Shown: positions 47,681-62,800 of the stretch, piece by piece
Numbering within the stretch: the first letter of the stretch is position 1
Layout: each line of letters begins with the position of its first letter
NCBI RefSeq assembly: GCF_036417845.1
Contig: NC_089982.1
Location: forward strand, 69,949,684 to 70,013,683
Length of the DNA: 64,000 nucleotides
Direction of reading: 5' to 3'
DNA from: Apteryx mantelli
Lineage: Eukaryota > Chordata > Aves > Apterygiformes > Apterygidae
The notes under the pieces: model-generated
Databases searched by the model: none
Seen by the model: the letters and a program-made list of their open reading frames with translations, nothing else
Told to the model about the DNA's origin: nothing
Program-made: the position numbers and the translations under genes

Positions 47681-50600
47681 TTTATTAATTTATAAAGCTT
47701 CTCTTTGCATTGGGGAAAAATATTCTGAGAGCTATTTTATCAACAAAAAGGGGGGAAAAAAATCACCCTAGTGCAAAATATCCTGGCAAAATTTTAAGGC
47801 CTTCATCAAATTATATACTTTTTTTTTTCAGAATCTCATGCTAAATTTCTACTGTTAAAAGGTTGGAGGAATAATTTCTTTTAATAGAATTAATCCTCTG
47901 GATACTTCTAAGTCATCTAAAATAAAGATGATTTACACCTGAAGCTCAGAAAAACTTCTGAAAAAAAAATCATCCTGTTGTAGAAAGTGATGTATAAGAT
48001 TCAGTTTTATTTTCAATAAAACTGTGCTCGTAGGGAACTCAGAGCAGGATTGAAATTTTAATCATATGCTTTCCCTTTTAATTTCTGGGTAGGGTAGTGC
48101 TATACCAACAGCAAACATCCATACCAAAATTGAAAAATCAAAATCTGAGACCAGATTAGCTGGGGGGGGGGAGATGAATGGAGAATTTGTTATAATAGAT
48201 CATTTTTGGCCTAGGAACTTTGAGGACTTCTTTTTGAATCGCTCTCTTTTCTTGGCTATATTGCCGTTGGGATAATTGTAATAAATTTTCCCTTAACTTT
48301 AAGTTGTGTCTAGTGCTAACCTCTCCTGACTAGTGTGTAATACTGCTCTCTGTTCTGTAGCTACAACTTCCTGCTCCAGTGATGTCAGTTTTTCAGTGAT
48401 GAGGAAATAATATTTTGTGAGTGATATAATTACTTATCAACTCTGTATTGTGCCAGAAGGAGAAATGAATACAAAATGTTTAAATTAGTTATAGGATACA
48501 GAGACTGCTTTGCATCCTGTTTCTCTGCTGTATGGTCACTAGTGGCCTCCACCTCCTACTATCAAAGACAAAGGAGCAGTTTGCAAAGGCAGCAACAGCA
48601 GAACCAAAGTGGTAAGGCGGTGGCATCTTTGCATGAAGTGCTGGTTACATAAGGCATGGGTTGGGATTCTCCATAGATAATCAAGACACTGAGATCTTGA
48701 AAGTTATGCCAGTTCTACTGCCCTGCTATTTCTGTTTTTGAGGAGGTAGATTATAGAATAGTTTTCATACCTTTAGTCATGTGCAGTTTTTTTTTCTGTT
48801 CTGCACCTTTTTGGCTGTAGTTGCAAAATTACAAAACTAGCATTTCTGTTTTGGGCAGCAAACTACTGCTTTTTGTAGCCCATATAGAGGCCATTTATTG
48901 ATGGCTTTAGATGCCTGGCCCTTGTACTCTCAAAGATTGTTTTTTTTGGCTTTTGGGTTTTTTTTTTGTTAAGTGTTGACGGTTCACTGAGCACATTTAG
49001 TCTGTGCATGTTCAGTGGGCCCAACACAGACCACAGACACATCAAACCTACTCTGTCCAGACCTGCTAGTGTTGGTCTATCCTTGTGTTCGTGTGTTTGG
49101 GAGTCTTTGGGATGAAAGGTAGTAGTAGTTATCCAATAAATTAGAAGTGATGTAAAAGTACATCAGTTTGAAAATGTGAAAATGGATCATTTTAATTGCT
49201 GTATAATGGATGTGTAAGTGCTTGACATACCAGAATTTTTCATGAGCAGAACTAATTTGAGGAAGGATTTAGAATTAGTGGATGCATAGAACTTCAGTCT
49301 GGAAAAATAGTGTGTGTTGAGTACAACGTATCTGTAGGTTCGTCATCCTACCGTTGCCTCCTCCCCCCCCCCCCAAAAAAAAAAAAAAAAAGTCAGATGG
49401 CCCTTACATTTCAAGGCGTAAGTGATCACAGGCCTTATTTTACCACTGGAGATCCAGCTTCCTACATTTGAAATACACAAATGAAATCATGGCAGGGTTT
49501 TATTGTTCATTGTACAATTTGTTTTTTTTTCATTAAAGCCTCAGCTCACAGTGCTAAATGAATATGTGAGAAAAACAGTTTTTGTTTGAAAAATGTAAAA
49601 AAATATATATATAAAACCAAGTTTTTTTTCCCCTGGATGCAAGGAGAAGATTGAAAACAGGAATTTGAGAGGCTAAAAAGGAGATTAAATAGTTATGTTT
49701 TCTTAATGCCTAAAGTTGACGATATTGTGCATGTAATAATTCTGTTCTATGGATGTCTGGATACTTGATCTCTTAAGAGACAGAACTGGGCAGGTTAGTG
49801 GAGCTGGGAGCCAGATCATGGCTTTGGTTAGGATCCTACTATTGTCTCTTAGCAGCATGCAAGAGACCAAAGTCTAAAGCTGATTTCTAGTTTCTGTAAA
49901 TACATGTATACAGGCAGAGGTGGCGTGTGACTTTAAGATGCCTCGATTTGGTTGGATTGTCATCTTAAAATAGCTTAGCCTATGGACATGAGAACCTGAG
50001 GTAAGATGACTGTATTGATTAGTCTTAGAAATGAGAGCAGGATTCAAGATAAAAGGACCTCAGGGTGAGATATAGCTAGAGAATCAGGTTCAAACTAGAA
50101 GGTATCAAGATGTGTCACAGATGATAATAGAATAAGCCTTGAACATTCACTTGGTACTGATTTACTGAAACAGTCTTCCTTGACCTATTGCTTGACTCTA
50201 CAGACTCTAGCTTTGCAAGTGCTGACCAGTATGAAGAAGTCATAGTAGCCAGTACACTAAGAAAAGACTGGACCTGAGTGTGGAACTCTTCTAATGAGAA
50301 TGGTCTTCACTGCAAACCTGAAACTTTAGCAAAGTTTGTCAGTCACAAACCACGTAAAAAGTTTTAAAGACCTAGTAAGATTAGTGAGTTTGTGTGAGAC
50401 CTGCCTAGGCCTTCAGGATTTTGACCTTAAAATCAGATAACATTGCATCTATTTCCAGCTGAACTATGCTTTGAGTTTTCAAAGAAAACTTGTAAGATCT
50501 ATGAACTTACAGAAAATGATTCAGAAAAGTTCATCTTGCAAATGGAAATGTCTGTCTGTAGCCGTGACTCACAACAGATACAAATAATACAGCTCAGATA

Positions 50601-52589
50601 TTTTTCTGCAACCCTAGTGCGTTCAAATCAATAGGGACTTGAGGTTAGTGCATTTTTCTGATTGTAGCAGAATGCATGACTTTTTTACTTGTAATTAAGT
50701 TTAGTCTTCTCTATCAGAAATTTCAACCTTGGCACACTAGGTTTCGTGCTTGCCAATTCTTTGTATTTCTGATCTGTTTAGCTGTTTTAAATGCATGGCA
50801 ATTCTTATTAGAAACTTTGGGCTCACTGCTGTCTCATGCTATGGGTTTTTATCATCCACTGGGTATTACAGGATTTTCAAGTGCTTATTGATTCTCAGGA
50901 CAGTCCTTTTCACTTGAGATAGGATGAGAAATGCAAATGAATTCTCAGAGAAGAGTGCTGAGGAGAGTGAATCAGCTTTCATTTAAGAGGCAGTTCTGGC
51001 AGGGCTGGCAAGAACTAGATATACTGCAGGCATTCATGATATTCAGACATCTTTTCAAACATCTGCCTGTGGGACTCAAACCAAACCTGCTGCTCTGGAC
51101 TTCTGTCTCTGGAACGAAGCCTAATTTGAACAGCTAGAGTAACAGCGTGGATGGTGACATTAGCAGGTGATCAGAAAACTGCCTACACCGCAAGACAGTC
51201 CTTTCATACTTCTGTTTCCTTCTTTGGGAGAAATTCCTGGAGACCAACGGAGGAATATTTTTAATGAGGGTAGATAGTTACCCTGAAACTCACTTTCCTT
51301 AGGGATCCATCTGACTCTGTATTGGTTATTTGGGAGTTTTGTTGTAAGAAGCACACTTTTAATTACAATATTTCTGGTTAAGTAGATTGTTAGCCAAAAA
51401 ATCAAGTGGCCTGGAACAAATTTTGTTTGTGTATGTTGAAAACTGTGGGTCTAAACAGAGAGACAGACAGAGTGTTGACACAGGGTAAAGCTAATTACTG
51501 ATAAAACACAGTAAGAACTTTTTTTTTCTAGAGGAGAACTGAATGTCTCATAGGCAAACGTATGCTCCTCTTCTAGAACAAGAAGCATAAACAGATGTTA
51601 TTTAATGACCAGCTGGAGCAACTGAAAATGTTATATACTCCAGCTGCCTAATCCCCCCAGTCACCAGCTCAGTCAGCAGAATAGAAAAATATGAACATTA
51701 TTAAATAAGCTTCAGTGGGAAATCTGGCAGATAAGCAAAAAACCACTTTCATTAGTTATTTAAAGAAAGATGTCTGACTTCTGCATGAAAGTGTATGAGG
51801 TATACTCTCATATTTAGTTCCATTAGCTTCCCTCTACAGGTGGAAGGTTACAGAAGAATTAACAAGTGGCCTGGGATATGTGTGAGAATGTAGACTATTT
51901 ATTCCGCTCCAGTGTTTTGCAGTATAACTCTATGCTAGATCTTTTAACCTGTTTTGTTTTAATGCCCAGAAAAATGTCTGGTAGGTTTAGGGATGAAATG
52001 TGATTAAATTACAATGGTTTACTCTGGAAGTGCCTGTCAACTGTGCAACTAAACTTGTGTGAGCACTTCTAACATCTACCCGTGTTTATAGATGAAATGT
52101 GTTGCCTTTTCACAAAGTTAAGCCAAGTTCATTGATCTTATTTATTGTGATGCCTTAACAGTACTCACTAATTAATTCTTACAGTGTCTCAGCTGAAGTG
52201 CAGTTAGTTGTTGCACTCTCTTAGCTCTGCTCTGAGGCTTTTTTGATCTCAGTTCTCCAGAGAGGTATTCAGTATTCTACAGAAATGAAGCAGAATGTAA
52301 CAGCATAAAAACTAGGATCATGCTTTTGGAGCAGCAGTATTTTTCCTTGGGGAAGCAATATAGATACTGATTTCCATATAGATAAAGAAAGAAATCTTTT
52401 TATAAAGCTGCTTACACTATGCCCTAAGAAGACTAACCAAATCAACTATTGATATCCCCAAGTACTTTACTTGATTTTGTGATTTTTATGTATAATTTTC
52501 TTCTGGATTTCAAAACTAGCATTATTTTTGCCTATCAGCTGACAAAAACATGCAAACTAAGGCAAGATCTCTCAACCATATTGTCATAA

Positions 52590-53010
52590 CTATCCTTTCC
52601 TTAGAGAACCAGAAGGGAACTCCTGGATCATTAAGTCCATGTGTTATGTCATATTATTAACATATTGTGTTATTAAACTGGTCAAAAGCAGTATTAAAAC
52701 CACTATTCCTATTAGAAAGCATTCCAGAATTTCATTATTTAGATGGCTAGAAATATTATTTTAAATTTATAAACCTTGCAGTACCCATTTTTATTTTCTC
52801 CTACCTTGAATTAATTTACCTTCTTTTTTCCCCTCTCAGTTGTTTATTATTTTGATGCATTTAGAGGTAATAATCATATCCTCTCTTAGCCTTTGCTTTA
52901 CAAAGCTAACCAAGCAAAACCTCCCTGATTTTGTCTCATAACAGTTCTGAGTATTCATTCCTTATACATGTTCTAATCTGAATTCATCTTCCTTGGGCCT
53001 AATTGCAAGA
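52590..53010 (-). mobile_element. Ancient CR1-like relic in FAM184B intron 1
   Basis: GCATTCCAGAATTTCATTA, ATCATATCCTCTCTTAGCC, TTTGCTTTACAAAGCTAACC and TTCTAATCTGAATTCATCTT occur in the order expected for an old CR1 RT carboxyl end on the minus strand. It is strongly decayed and the limits are approximate. Confidence 0.6.
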
Positions 53011-55489
53011 ACCATATACTAAAGATAAACATGGATTCCAATTAGCTAGCAAAGATCTTGGAGCAAGATTGAAAATGATGGAGAGGCACTGAATTATGGC
53101 AAAACTGGGCTGAAATAATACCTTTGAGTTACATGACTCCTCAATATTTCAAAACACTTTGAAATATTGAAGAGTTAAATCAGGATGTTTAGCAGTCTTT
53201 GGTTTTTTTCAAAGAATGTAGGCATTCTGCCTCAAGCACGCTGAAGATCAACAGTTTATCATGCTTGTATGTTGTATCTACTGCTAGGGATTCACATTCA
53301 AAAATGATGATGTTATACTTGTATATTCCACTGTCACACCATAGGTGTGTGTATGATAGCAAAGAAGCTCAGCTTTCCCCAGCTCCTCAGTTCTGGGCTG
53401 CAGTCTAAACATTTTCTATATGATTTTAGCTTTAAGCTGCTCTCTTGAAAATTGTGAATAGTGATGGATATTCAGAATATATTGCCTTTCCTGTGGGTGT
53501 TCTTGGCATCTTTATGTATTAGAATTACCTTTTTGCTATACAAATTTTTCAGTAACTTCACCAAGTCTACAGAAAATCAGACTGCTGTAGTAATCAATAA
53601 CTAAAAGCTGCTTTTGTAATGGAAATTATGGACCAAATTCAAGCCACTATTTCAGGGAACCCTACTTAATGTTTTTATATAAAAAGTCATGAATTTTACC
53701 AATATGCACATTACAGGCAAAAGGTAATAAAATATGTAGTGATCCATTAATTGCACAAAAGAAAATTGCATGGTTTTAGTCTTTTCATATTCTAGCTTTT
53801 CATCACTGCTGTACAAAAGTACCCTTCTGAGTGACTTTATAAACTGTACCTCTTTACTATCAATTTCCTAAGTGGTATATTGGTGCCAGCATTTTGCAAT
53901 TGAGAAAATACCCAAATTAGATGTCAATTCTCAGTTAGAAATCAACTCAGTTAGCTTAAGACATTCTCAGGCCCTTAAATATTCCAGAGCAGTGGATTTA
54001 GATTTCTGAATGTGTTACTGTGTTATATACGGTGTATGAAATATTTTTATCCATGCAGCATTGTGTTCTTTTTTTCCCTGTCTTCATTAGGTAAGAGTGT
54101 TTACATTTTATTAATACAACTGTTGCACTGAAGTAGAACTACAAGTTGCCATGAGTATAGCAAGATCTTAATCACATTAGCAGTCTCGCTGTAAAATGTA
54201 CTTTTTTTTTTTTAGGCACACACAATCGAACAGGCTGTTTCTATATGGTGCTGAAGGCCATTTCAGGAGTGGAGGATACTCAGCCCTTAGCCTGTGCTTT
54301 TAATAGGAACAGATATGCATGCAATTTTTCCCTGCTTGTGCTTAAAGCCATTAGGAACTAGAGTGTGGATATTCTTAGTCCAGAGCCAAGACTGAGATAA
54401 TTTTTCCTGCCTCTCAGCAGGGCATGTTAACTCGGGCTTGGCTTTGGTGATTCAGACTTGGTGTTTTACTTTCTGTACATTCACTTGTCTTCCGAAGGCT
54501 CAGGGGGTAGCAGAGCATCATATAACCCTATTACTCAGGAAACATTACCTTCAACTCATAAGGAAATTACAAACTGTCTGATGTTGAACAAGATTTTGTC
54601 TTAAGTTAATGAACTCAATTAAATTTATTTGAAGTAAGATCACACCTTTTTGATATAGTTGTCATTCAGAATTTGTATGACTTGGCCTTAAGACACTTAA
54701 ACACATTTTTAACTTAGAACATATGTGTAGTTCTAGTATATCAGTGAGTCAATTCATATACTTCAGTCCACTCATATGCTTGATTGTTTTTCCAGTTCAG
54801 AGTTTGAGACATTTGTCTATGACATAGCGCTGTATGTCTGTTTGCAGATGTACTTTTAGGCAGAGTGATTTTTTCTTTCATTGTTATTTTTGGATATACC
54901 TGCCATACAGATTACAGGGGCTGGCATGCAATCCTAGCTGTTACAGTTCAGCAGCTGTGTGGATTTGCAGCGCTGCATACACAAGCTTAATCACATCCAG
55001 CTATATCATTCAGTGTTGTTTCTGGTTGTAGCAGTTCAAATAAGTTATCTGAACAATACAGCAGCATACTGCAAGAACACAGCAGCTAGACGTCTACAGG
55101 ACGTCTTGCTAAATCTTTACTTTCAACTAAAAATTTCAGAAGTAAATAAGTATCTTCCATTTAGGCTCCAATATTGTATCACCACTGCTTGTGTGTGTTT
55201 TGTGTTTTTCACACAGACCGCATAAGTCAAAGCTGTCGCTCCCCCGTCCATTTTTTAAGTTTTTATATCCCTCTCCAGAAGCAATATAAAAAGCTTTGGC
55301 CAGAAAAATTGCCTTTGGAAGTTAGAGCATTTGACTGTGAATATACATCGGCAATTAGATCGTTATATGAGAGCTATCTGTAAATGTAAATGTGAGATAA
55401 CAGTTGAATATTTTGCATTTTTCATTCAGGAGGAAAGATTTGATAATAGGGCTGTCTAGATCTGTAGCTGGTAATTTAAATGCTTTTGT

Positions 55490-56860
55490 TCAAACTGTTA
55501 TTATTAAGTTTGTCCAGTCGCTTCTTGAATCCACATGAGCTTTTAGTGTTACAGCTCCCTGTGGCAGGATATTGATGCTTAGTCTGCATATAACATGAAG
55601 AAATACTACCTTCTGTTATTTTAACCTGCCACCTCCTATTTTCATTTGCTGTTTTGTAGTTCTTACATTGAAAAAGGTGGCAAATAGTCATTCTGTATTT
55701 ACCTTCTCCATTCTACTTGTAATTGTAAGGACAACATGGTTGACATTCAGTTTGAGGTTAGAGTACTTTAATTTAGGGGTCTTAATGTGCACGGTATGCC
55801 CAAGCTACCAATGTAATCAGTACAGCCTAGAGAGTAATTTAGCCCAGCAACCGTTAGGGACTGAACTCCGTTTCATGTATTATCTAAAACTGGCTCCATC
55901 TGAGATGTCCTGGCATATCCTGCCTCGTTCCAGAAAGGCATAGTTCTCCTGTAAAGCCCGTGGCATATTTGACAACCTTGGGTGGATGTCTCAGGCAACT
56001 ATGGCATATTAAGTAGCACCAGGTCCCTGAGTTTAGGCAACTGAATAGAGTCCTTGGTGTCTACTTCAGAGTGAGCTGACTTGCTCTCAGGTCTCTTCCT
56101 GACTGGGTCTCTGTTGACTGACAGTAATAGAAGTTTAGACAATTGGCATACAAATGAACACCTAAATTTCAGTATTTTAATCTCTAACAATATTAGCGTG
56201 ATTTCTCTTCTTAGTTGCCACTTTTTCAGGATCAGAGTCCTACTTTATTTTGTTACTTCTTGTGTAGAAGCTTTTCTACAATTGATTATCCTTGTTGCCT
56301 TTTAACATATCTTTTTCCAGTTCTATTATACTCTTTTGAAGAGGGAGGACCAAAACTGCATGCTATATTCAAGATGTAGGTATATGATGTGTCAGTGTAT
56401 ATGGAAATTTAGAATCACTCTTTTAAAGTGCATTGCTTTCCATTTATCTGCAATGATTTTTATCTGCCTTTTCAGTTTGTGAGGTTCTTTTCCAAATCCT
56501 GTAGTCAGCTTTTGTTTCTGATATTCATTTCCTTTTCAAATTATTTATGAAGATATCCAATGCTATAGGTGCTAGTGCAGTTCCCTAGAGACTCCACTGG
56601 TGATCTTTATTGTGAGAACTGACTATTTACTCCTATCTTGTTTATGCAAAAACCTTTCTTTTTGCCCTTAACAGCTTATTTTCTTCAAGAGACGTTGGTG
56701 GGGAGCTTAGTTAAATGTCTTTTGGAAACTCAGGTAAATTACATCAACTGTATCTGCCTTGTCCAGACTCTTTGCAAGAACTCAAATAGATTGTGAGGCG
56801 TGATTTCCCTTACAAAAGCCATTTGGACCCTTGCCAAATATAGCCTTATGAATCAGAGTT
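55490..56860 (-). mobile_element. Ancient CR1 (L3-like) relic in FAM184B intron 1, in two blocks
   Basis: Block one (about 55,490-55,740) matches the 3' part: CCTTCTGTTATTTTAACCTG, TTTGTAGTTCTTACATTGA and ATTTACCTTCTCC. Block two (about 56,220-56,860) matches the RT palm region in reverse complement: ATATTCAAGATGTAGGTAT, TTATTTATGAAGATATCCAA, GACTCCACTGGTGATC and GTGAGGCGTGATTTCCCTTA. The blocks are in the right order for one element read on the minus strand, with about 450 bases between them that are either too diverged or inserted. It opposes FAM184B transcription. Confidence 0.8.
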
Positions 56861-59800
56861 GTAATTTGTATAAATGGAAACAGGTTAGTACAGGATACTG
56901 CTCAGCATTTTTGAAGCATAATGGAGATCACGTTTCTGGGCTATGAACCAATAAGATCTCCTATAAGTTTTAGATATGAAACAAAAAACAGATGGCTAAA
57001 TTCTCAGTGAAATAGACTGTAAAAGCCAGAGATTTATGAGGATATTGGAGATCCTAAACTTCTGCAAGAACTTCCCCAAGATCAAGAGATTATATAAGGT
57101 GAGTAGAAAGCACACTAAAATCTGATGACTTGGTCTTACTTCTGTGTGTCCACATATATTTACACATATATACACATCAGTGCATTTACTTTATCAATGA
57201 ATAAGCATTATCCTTTCAGTGTTTTCATATAGTTCTGTGTATTTTTTAATAAACACAAATTTTAGCTAGTTTAAATTTTACTGAAAAATAATTTAAGTCT
57301 CTGTGACAATATTTGAATTCAAATTAACCTTATAAATACACTCCAGTTCAATTTGATTCACCACAGTCATAACAAAGAAATAGAAATATATCTCATGTAA
57401 ATGTAAATGTCATACTAACTGATTTTTATTCTACTTTGCAGTTATACACAAAATCTACGAAAAAATTATCTTACCTTTGCTATTTAGCTTTGCAAAATGA
57501 TTTCAAAGTTATTTAGTTAAGGGTTTTGACAGATAAGATGTAAAATGATTCAGGAACTGTAAACAAAAGGTTTGTAACATGTCAGATTGTGGGGAGGCAG
57601 ATGCTACAAAGATCTGGGTTAGAGTTCGCCTTATTTCACATATTAATTAATGATGTGGAAGTAAAAATGAATAGATGATACTAATTCAGGGGGCATCATA
57701 AACACCTAAACAAGACAGAAAGGAGGAAAATGAATATAGATGGAAAACAACAACAAAAAAAAATTGCATTTAGTTTGGAGAAAGGCTAGCTTTTTCCAAA
57801 AATATAAGAGAACAGAGAGAAAAAATACACTGAAAATGAATCATGAGGAGAAGCATAGAAAACTGTAAGTCTTGATTAAAAACCAGAGGACCAAAACAAA
57901 CTGCTGTTTTATAATGGTTGGTGAGGAAATCCTGCATTAAAGTAGATACGCGTAATATCTTAATGCCCAATACTTGTTTTGTTTTTAAAGTGTTTGTAAG
58001 ACAACACAAAGTGGCTGTACAGAAATGAAGGCAGTATGAAGTGAAACATCAGTTCACAAAGGAGGGAAACCCCAGAGAGTGAAGAATAGAGAATATAAAT
58101 GAGTTCTTGCCTGTGAGAATTCAAATCTCTTTCTTCTAGTTGAAGTATGGGACTTTCCCCCAGCTCTACATATGGGCTGGAAAGTTATATATGCAGAAGA
58201 AATATCAACAACCAACCAACTAGTTAAATACATGGAGCAATTCATTACACCTATCGTACCTATTTTAGACACCTATATTGGGAAGGGAAAAATTGCTCTT
58301 TGGAGGCACTCAGCTGGCTAACCTAGATTAGATGTGTAATGATGAAATGCCTGATGGTCAATGAGATGAATCCCATCTCTTGTATACAGAAAAGATGCTT
58401 CTGAGAAGGAGGAAATACGTAGGGTTTTTCTCTTTGTTTCCTTGCGGTAATTACTAGTGTCCTCATCTGACCTCCTTCTCTAGTACTTGTGTTTCAGAAC
58501 AGTCATGGAGTTTCCTTGTCAGAGTTAGAGGAATCTTTAATATTTCCTTGATTGTCTGGAAGACCTATTTCTTGAGATGCCGAGGAGGCACTGCACACAC
58601 CCAGAGTCATAGCAGAAGGATTTACGGCCTCCTCAAAAAAGAGAAGAAAGGACTTAAAGTTGAGTAGACTTTATGGAACAGTCCCAGAAGATATATGCCT
58701 TCAGCAATACACAGACAGGTTGTGGACTGCATGCGAGTTTCCCAGCAGAAAAATCTCTGTCTAGACTTGACTTTTGTGATTCTACAGTTTAGTTTTGCTT
58801 TTTTGAAATTTTGGGGTGCTATATTAGTGCCTTTTTCGCCACCTGTTCTGTTTGTGGAAACATTCTTGCGATATATTTTTACTTTCCCAGTTCTTAAATT
58901 GCCTGACAATTATTCTGTTTGTCTACAGAGAGACTTGTCCACTTAGAGACTACAAATACAAATGAGGGACAGTTGGATGTCTCTTTAGTAAAATTTAAAC
59001 CAGGGCTAATTTTATATTTGGTTGCAAATAGATCATGTGCAATATCTATATCCACTACACTAAGGTTTATGTTCAGTATTCGCCATACTAGATAGAAAAA
59101 GAAAAAAGTAAAAAAATAGAAAAGAATAAATGCTTGTATAAAATTTAAATTAAAAGAAAGAAAACAAGGGAGAGGCAAAAGGAGGCAAGAGATATGCCAA
59201 AAGAGATTAGCAATCTGTAGACATTTTATGCTTATACTTTCTTGATACATTTTAGTATCTTGATGTATTTTATGACTTAATGTAATTCATGGCACATGTA
59301 GGCAAGGGGTCTTTCATTCTGATTCCCCAGATAATGAAAAATACAAATAATATGGATATGCTGGGACATTCAGGAGAGCGAGACATTGCACAGTGAGCTT
59401 CTGCCCCAGAGGCACCCTAGCAGATCTAAACACAAGCAGTCTTCATACAGGACCATTGGCTACTTCTATGCTGTCCTCTCTTTCCACCTTGCATCCAGAA
59501 AGGTTTATTAACTTTGTTGAAGCTATAGATGAAAGCATTTAGGTTGATTGTGCACTGAAAGAAAATATCCTGAAGCAGAATCCATTTTTAGTACGCTAAT
59601 TAAGATTCATTCTGGTGCAGCACACAAGCTATGCAGCTCTCCTGAAGCCGGAGGAGCCAGCGATGGCAGGAAGAGCAAACAAGCGGCTCTGTGGCAGCCA
59701 GCTTGGATTGCTGGGGCAACGCAGGTGAGAGCTGATGGAGCTGCCTGCACTTGAGCTCAGGCTGCGTGAAGCCTGTGTTTGCAACATGATGCTGGGACAC

Positions 59801-62800
59801 CTGATCTGGCTCTCTGCAGAACTTATATCCTCAGAGCTCATTAGATTCCAATCTTCGTTTCTAGATTTAAAAGCACACATACTGTTTTCAGAGAGAGGCC
59901 ACCACTATGAACTATAGCTGAGTCCCCAGCTCTGACTTTGAGCTTGTAAACTCCACTGAACATAAGTTGGCCCTGACCTCTCTGCATCTCTGACTTTGTT
60001 AACCTCTTATCCATGCACCCTGTGCATAGATAGACAGAAGTTTGAGGGTCAAGAAATTTTGTCAAAATATCTTCAATAACTTGCTGACAGTAGAGTGCTT
60101 GAAATAAGTTATGTTTATTGTGTTTTATAAGTGAAAGTCAATGCCATTATGATCTGTGTTGATTCAAGGTATTTTTAATGGACAGTGAGTGGATGAGTGA
60201 GCCCTGAACTGTGTATTTCTTACCAAAAGAATTGTGCTTTATAGCGTTTTTCTCATAAATGGCGTGGTAGTAACATATGCAGTCTGAAGGCTCACAAAAG
60301 AAATTTTTGATGTTCCTCTCTACAACTCCAGCTTTTGAAAGCAAAGTTGTTTCAACCAGAGCTGATATTTTACTTCAGAGGAAAATAAGTTTCTTTAGCT
60401 TGTGGTTTTGTGAGGTGCTGCAACCTCTTCTTTTAGAAGACTAAAAAATCATAAGGCAAATAAAAATGCTATTTAAAAATATAAATAATATATAAAATAT
60501 AAAACTTCTTGTGATTTTAAAGGTATTCTTTAATTTTAGGTTCTGAAACATTTCTGAATGCTTGAGGTGACAGTATTCTCTCATACAAACATATAAATGG
60601 GTAACATTATCAATAGTCACTGGAACTATCTGTGTACATAAAATTATTTTTGTTATTTCAGGAAGCCATAGAAGACCCAAGGAAAGATTTGAGACTTTTC
60701 TTGAGGTTACTAACCATATGTTACAGCAGTATTATTCAGTTAAAATCGGCATAGGTGCCCTGGTGTAAAATTGCATCAGCACCATAGCTAATCATAGCCT
60801 AGATGGCCTGTGCCTTATTAAAAGGCGTTCTTCCTTCTTCGGTGTTAGAAAGGACAAAGATATTCATGTGAATTCTTATTAGAGTATTAATTTGTCAATT
60901 GTGTGAGCTGGTTTTATTTTCTAGTCTGTATAATTATGGTAACAGAGAAGGCTAAGGTATACAGAGCCATTTCTTTCCCAAAGTGAGCTTTCTCCTCATA
61001 ATTTTGTTGTGATTTATTTTAGAAGAGACCATTTCAAGGCTGCCATGTTAAATACCTCACTCTTCTTTAATCTGCTTCGGAAGTGGACAAGGCAGAGTTC
61101 ATAGAAGCAAACTCAGCTGCTAGTGAGGATGAGATACTACTGCTACTAGTAAAAAAGAGATGCTGCAATCACCTGGTCTCAGTCAGCCCATAGCAAGTTA
61201 GTTAGCAATGGAAACTTGCCTCCTCCCCTGCTTTGTTTAGGGTGCTGTCGGGTGTACCCAGCGTCCCCCTCAGGGCCTTTTGGCCCATGTATGAGATCTG
61301 GACTATCACGCTCCTTTCTTTTTCTCATTAGTTATCCTATGGAACTAGGGCCCGTTCTCATTGTATTTCTTTTAGCCCTTTCCTCATCAGGAAGGGTTTG
61401 ATGCATTACTTCTGTCCGATAGCCTGGGCCTGAAAGGAGAAGAATATTTCGGATCCTTTGCCTTTTTTTCTTTTTTTTTTTTTTTTTTTAATTCTTATCA
61501 ACAGCACTCCTCTCCGTACCAAACTGTCTCACTTCTTATTCAGCTAATAAAGCAACTTGCTAGAGTCATTTTTTCGTAATGGTAGTCAGCTTCCTACAAG
61601 AATAGTATTGGTTAAAACTACTGCTAGAAAACAGATCAGTCTTTTTCAGGATGAATTCTTTAGTTTTGTCTTCACTGATGAGGTACAGTTGATTATTTTC
61701 TTTTTTTTTGTTATTTTACATCACCATAAAGAAAAGCGGGAATGAAATAAGATGCCATTTAGATTTAGGGCATTCAGAGGATAAAACAGGACTAACAAGA
61801 TGTATTCATATTCACAGCACTGATAATTCCCCAGTGCATGCTGTGCATTAGTGTTCCTACCAACCTGTCATACATTTCAGCTGCTATAAAATCAGTACGC
61901 TTCCAAATGCACGTGCAGCTTTGGAGAACTGTAAGGAGGCAGTAGCCACTGGTATTATGCTAGTAACTCAGTGAGTGATATAATGTCCTCTACATTTGAA
62001 GGCAGTTCTCTGTGCTGTCAAACTGACAAATTTTAGAGCTGCTTTTAAAAAGCCTTTTATCAGCACAGCTGTTGAGAGGTTTATACCACGTTACCCAGCA
62101 GAATGTATACTCTACAAAGTACAGTAGCTGAAATCATCTTCAGTATTTTTCCTTCCAGCAGAATGCATGTAAAGTCTCAGATTCATCTCACATGAATTTA
62201 GTCTCTTAAATGAAGTACCTGGGATGGGAATATTGTAGCCCTGGGCATTTATATTAAATAGGGAATGAAAGGCATGTGTGAGAGACCTAAATTTCAACAA
62301 GTAGTGAGCAGCAATCCTTTGAAAATTAAATCTCTTGAGAAGTTTAAGATACTGAGGAATCAGTTTCAGCAGTCAAGCCTGAAGGTTAACTTTAAGGACC
62401 TGCATTTTCAAGTCAAAATTCTTCATTGTGGTTCTAGCCACTGTTGAATGGAAGCATGGGAATAATTGATAGAGCAGGGAGGCCAGTTTCTCCCAGTCTT
62501 GTAGATAACTCACCTAAGATTTTGGTGATAACCATTAATGTAGAAAGTCTCCAGTTCAGTCTAATGTTCAGTGCAATTTGGGAAATTTCTATCTGTAATG
62601 TGTTTGTCTAAAGTCTGACTTCAACTTCCACTGTCAGACTGAATACAACACAATATGAGACAGACAGTACTAATACACTAGATAAATTCATCAAGAGTGG
62701 AAGTTTTTGAATCATGAAAGCCTGATGTTCTAATAATGTATTTGCATTTTGTTAATGGAAAGAAACAAAGACATATTGTTGCCAAAATTTGACCCAGCTA

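Noticed and set aside
59548-59917. Frames on both strands around a GC-richer patch in FAM184B intron 1
   Set aside because: Short, overlapping on both strands, no recognisable family.
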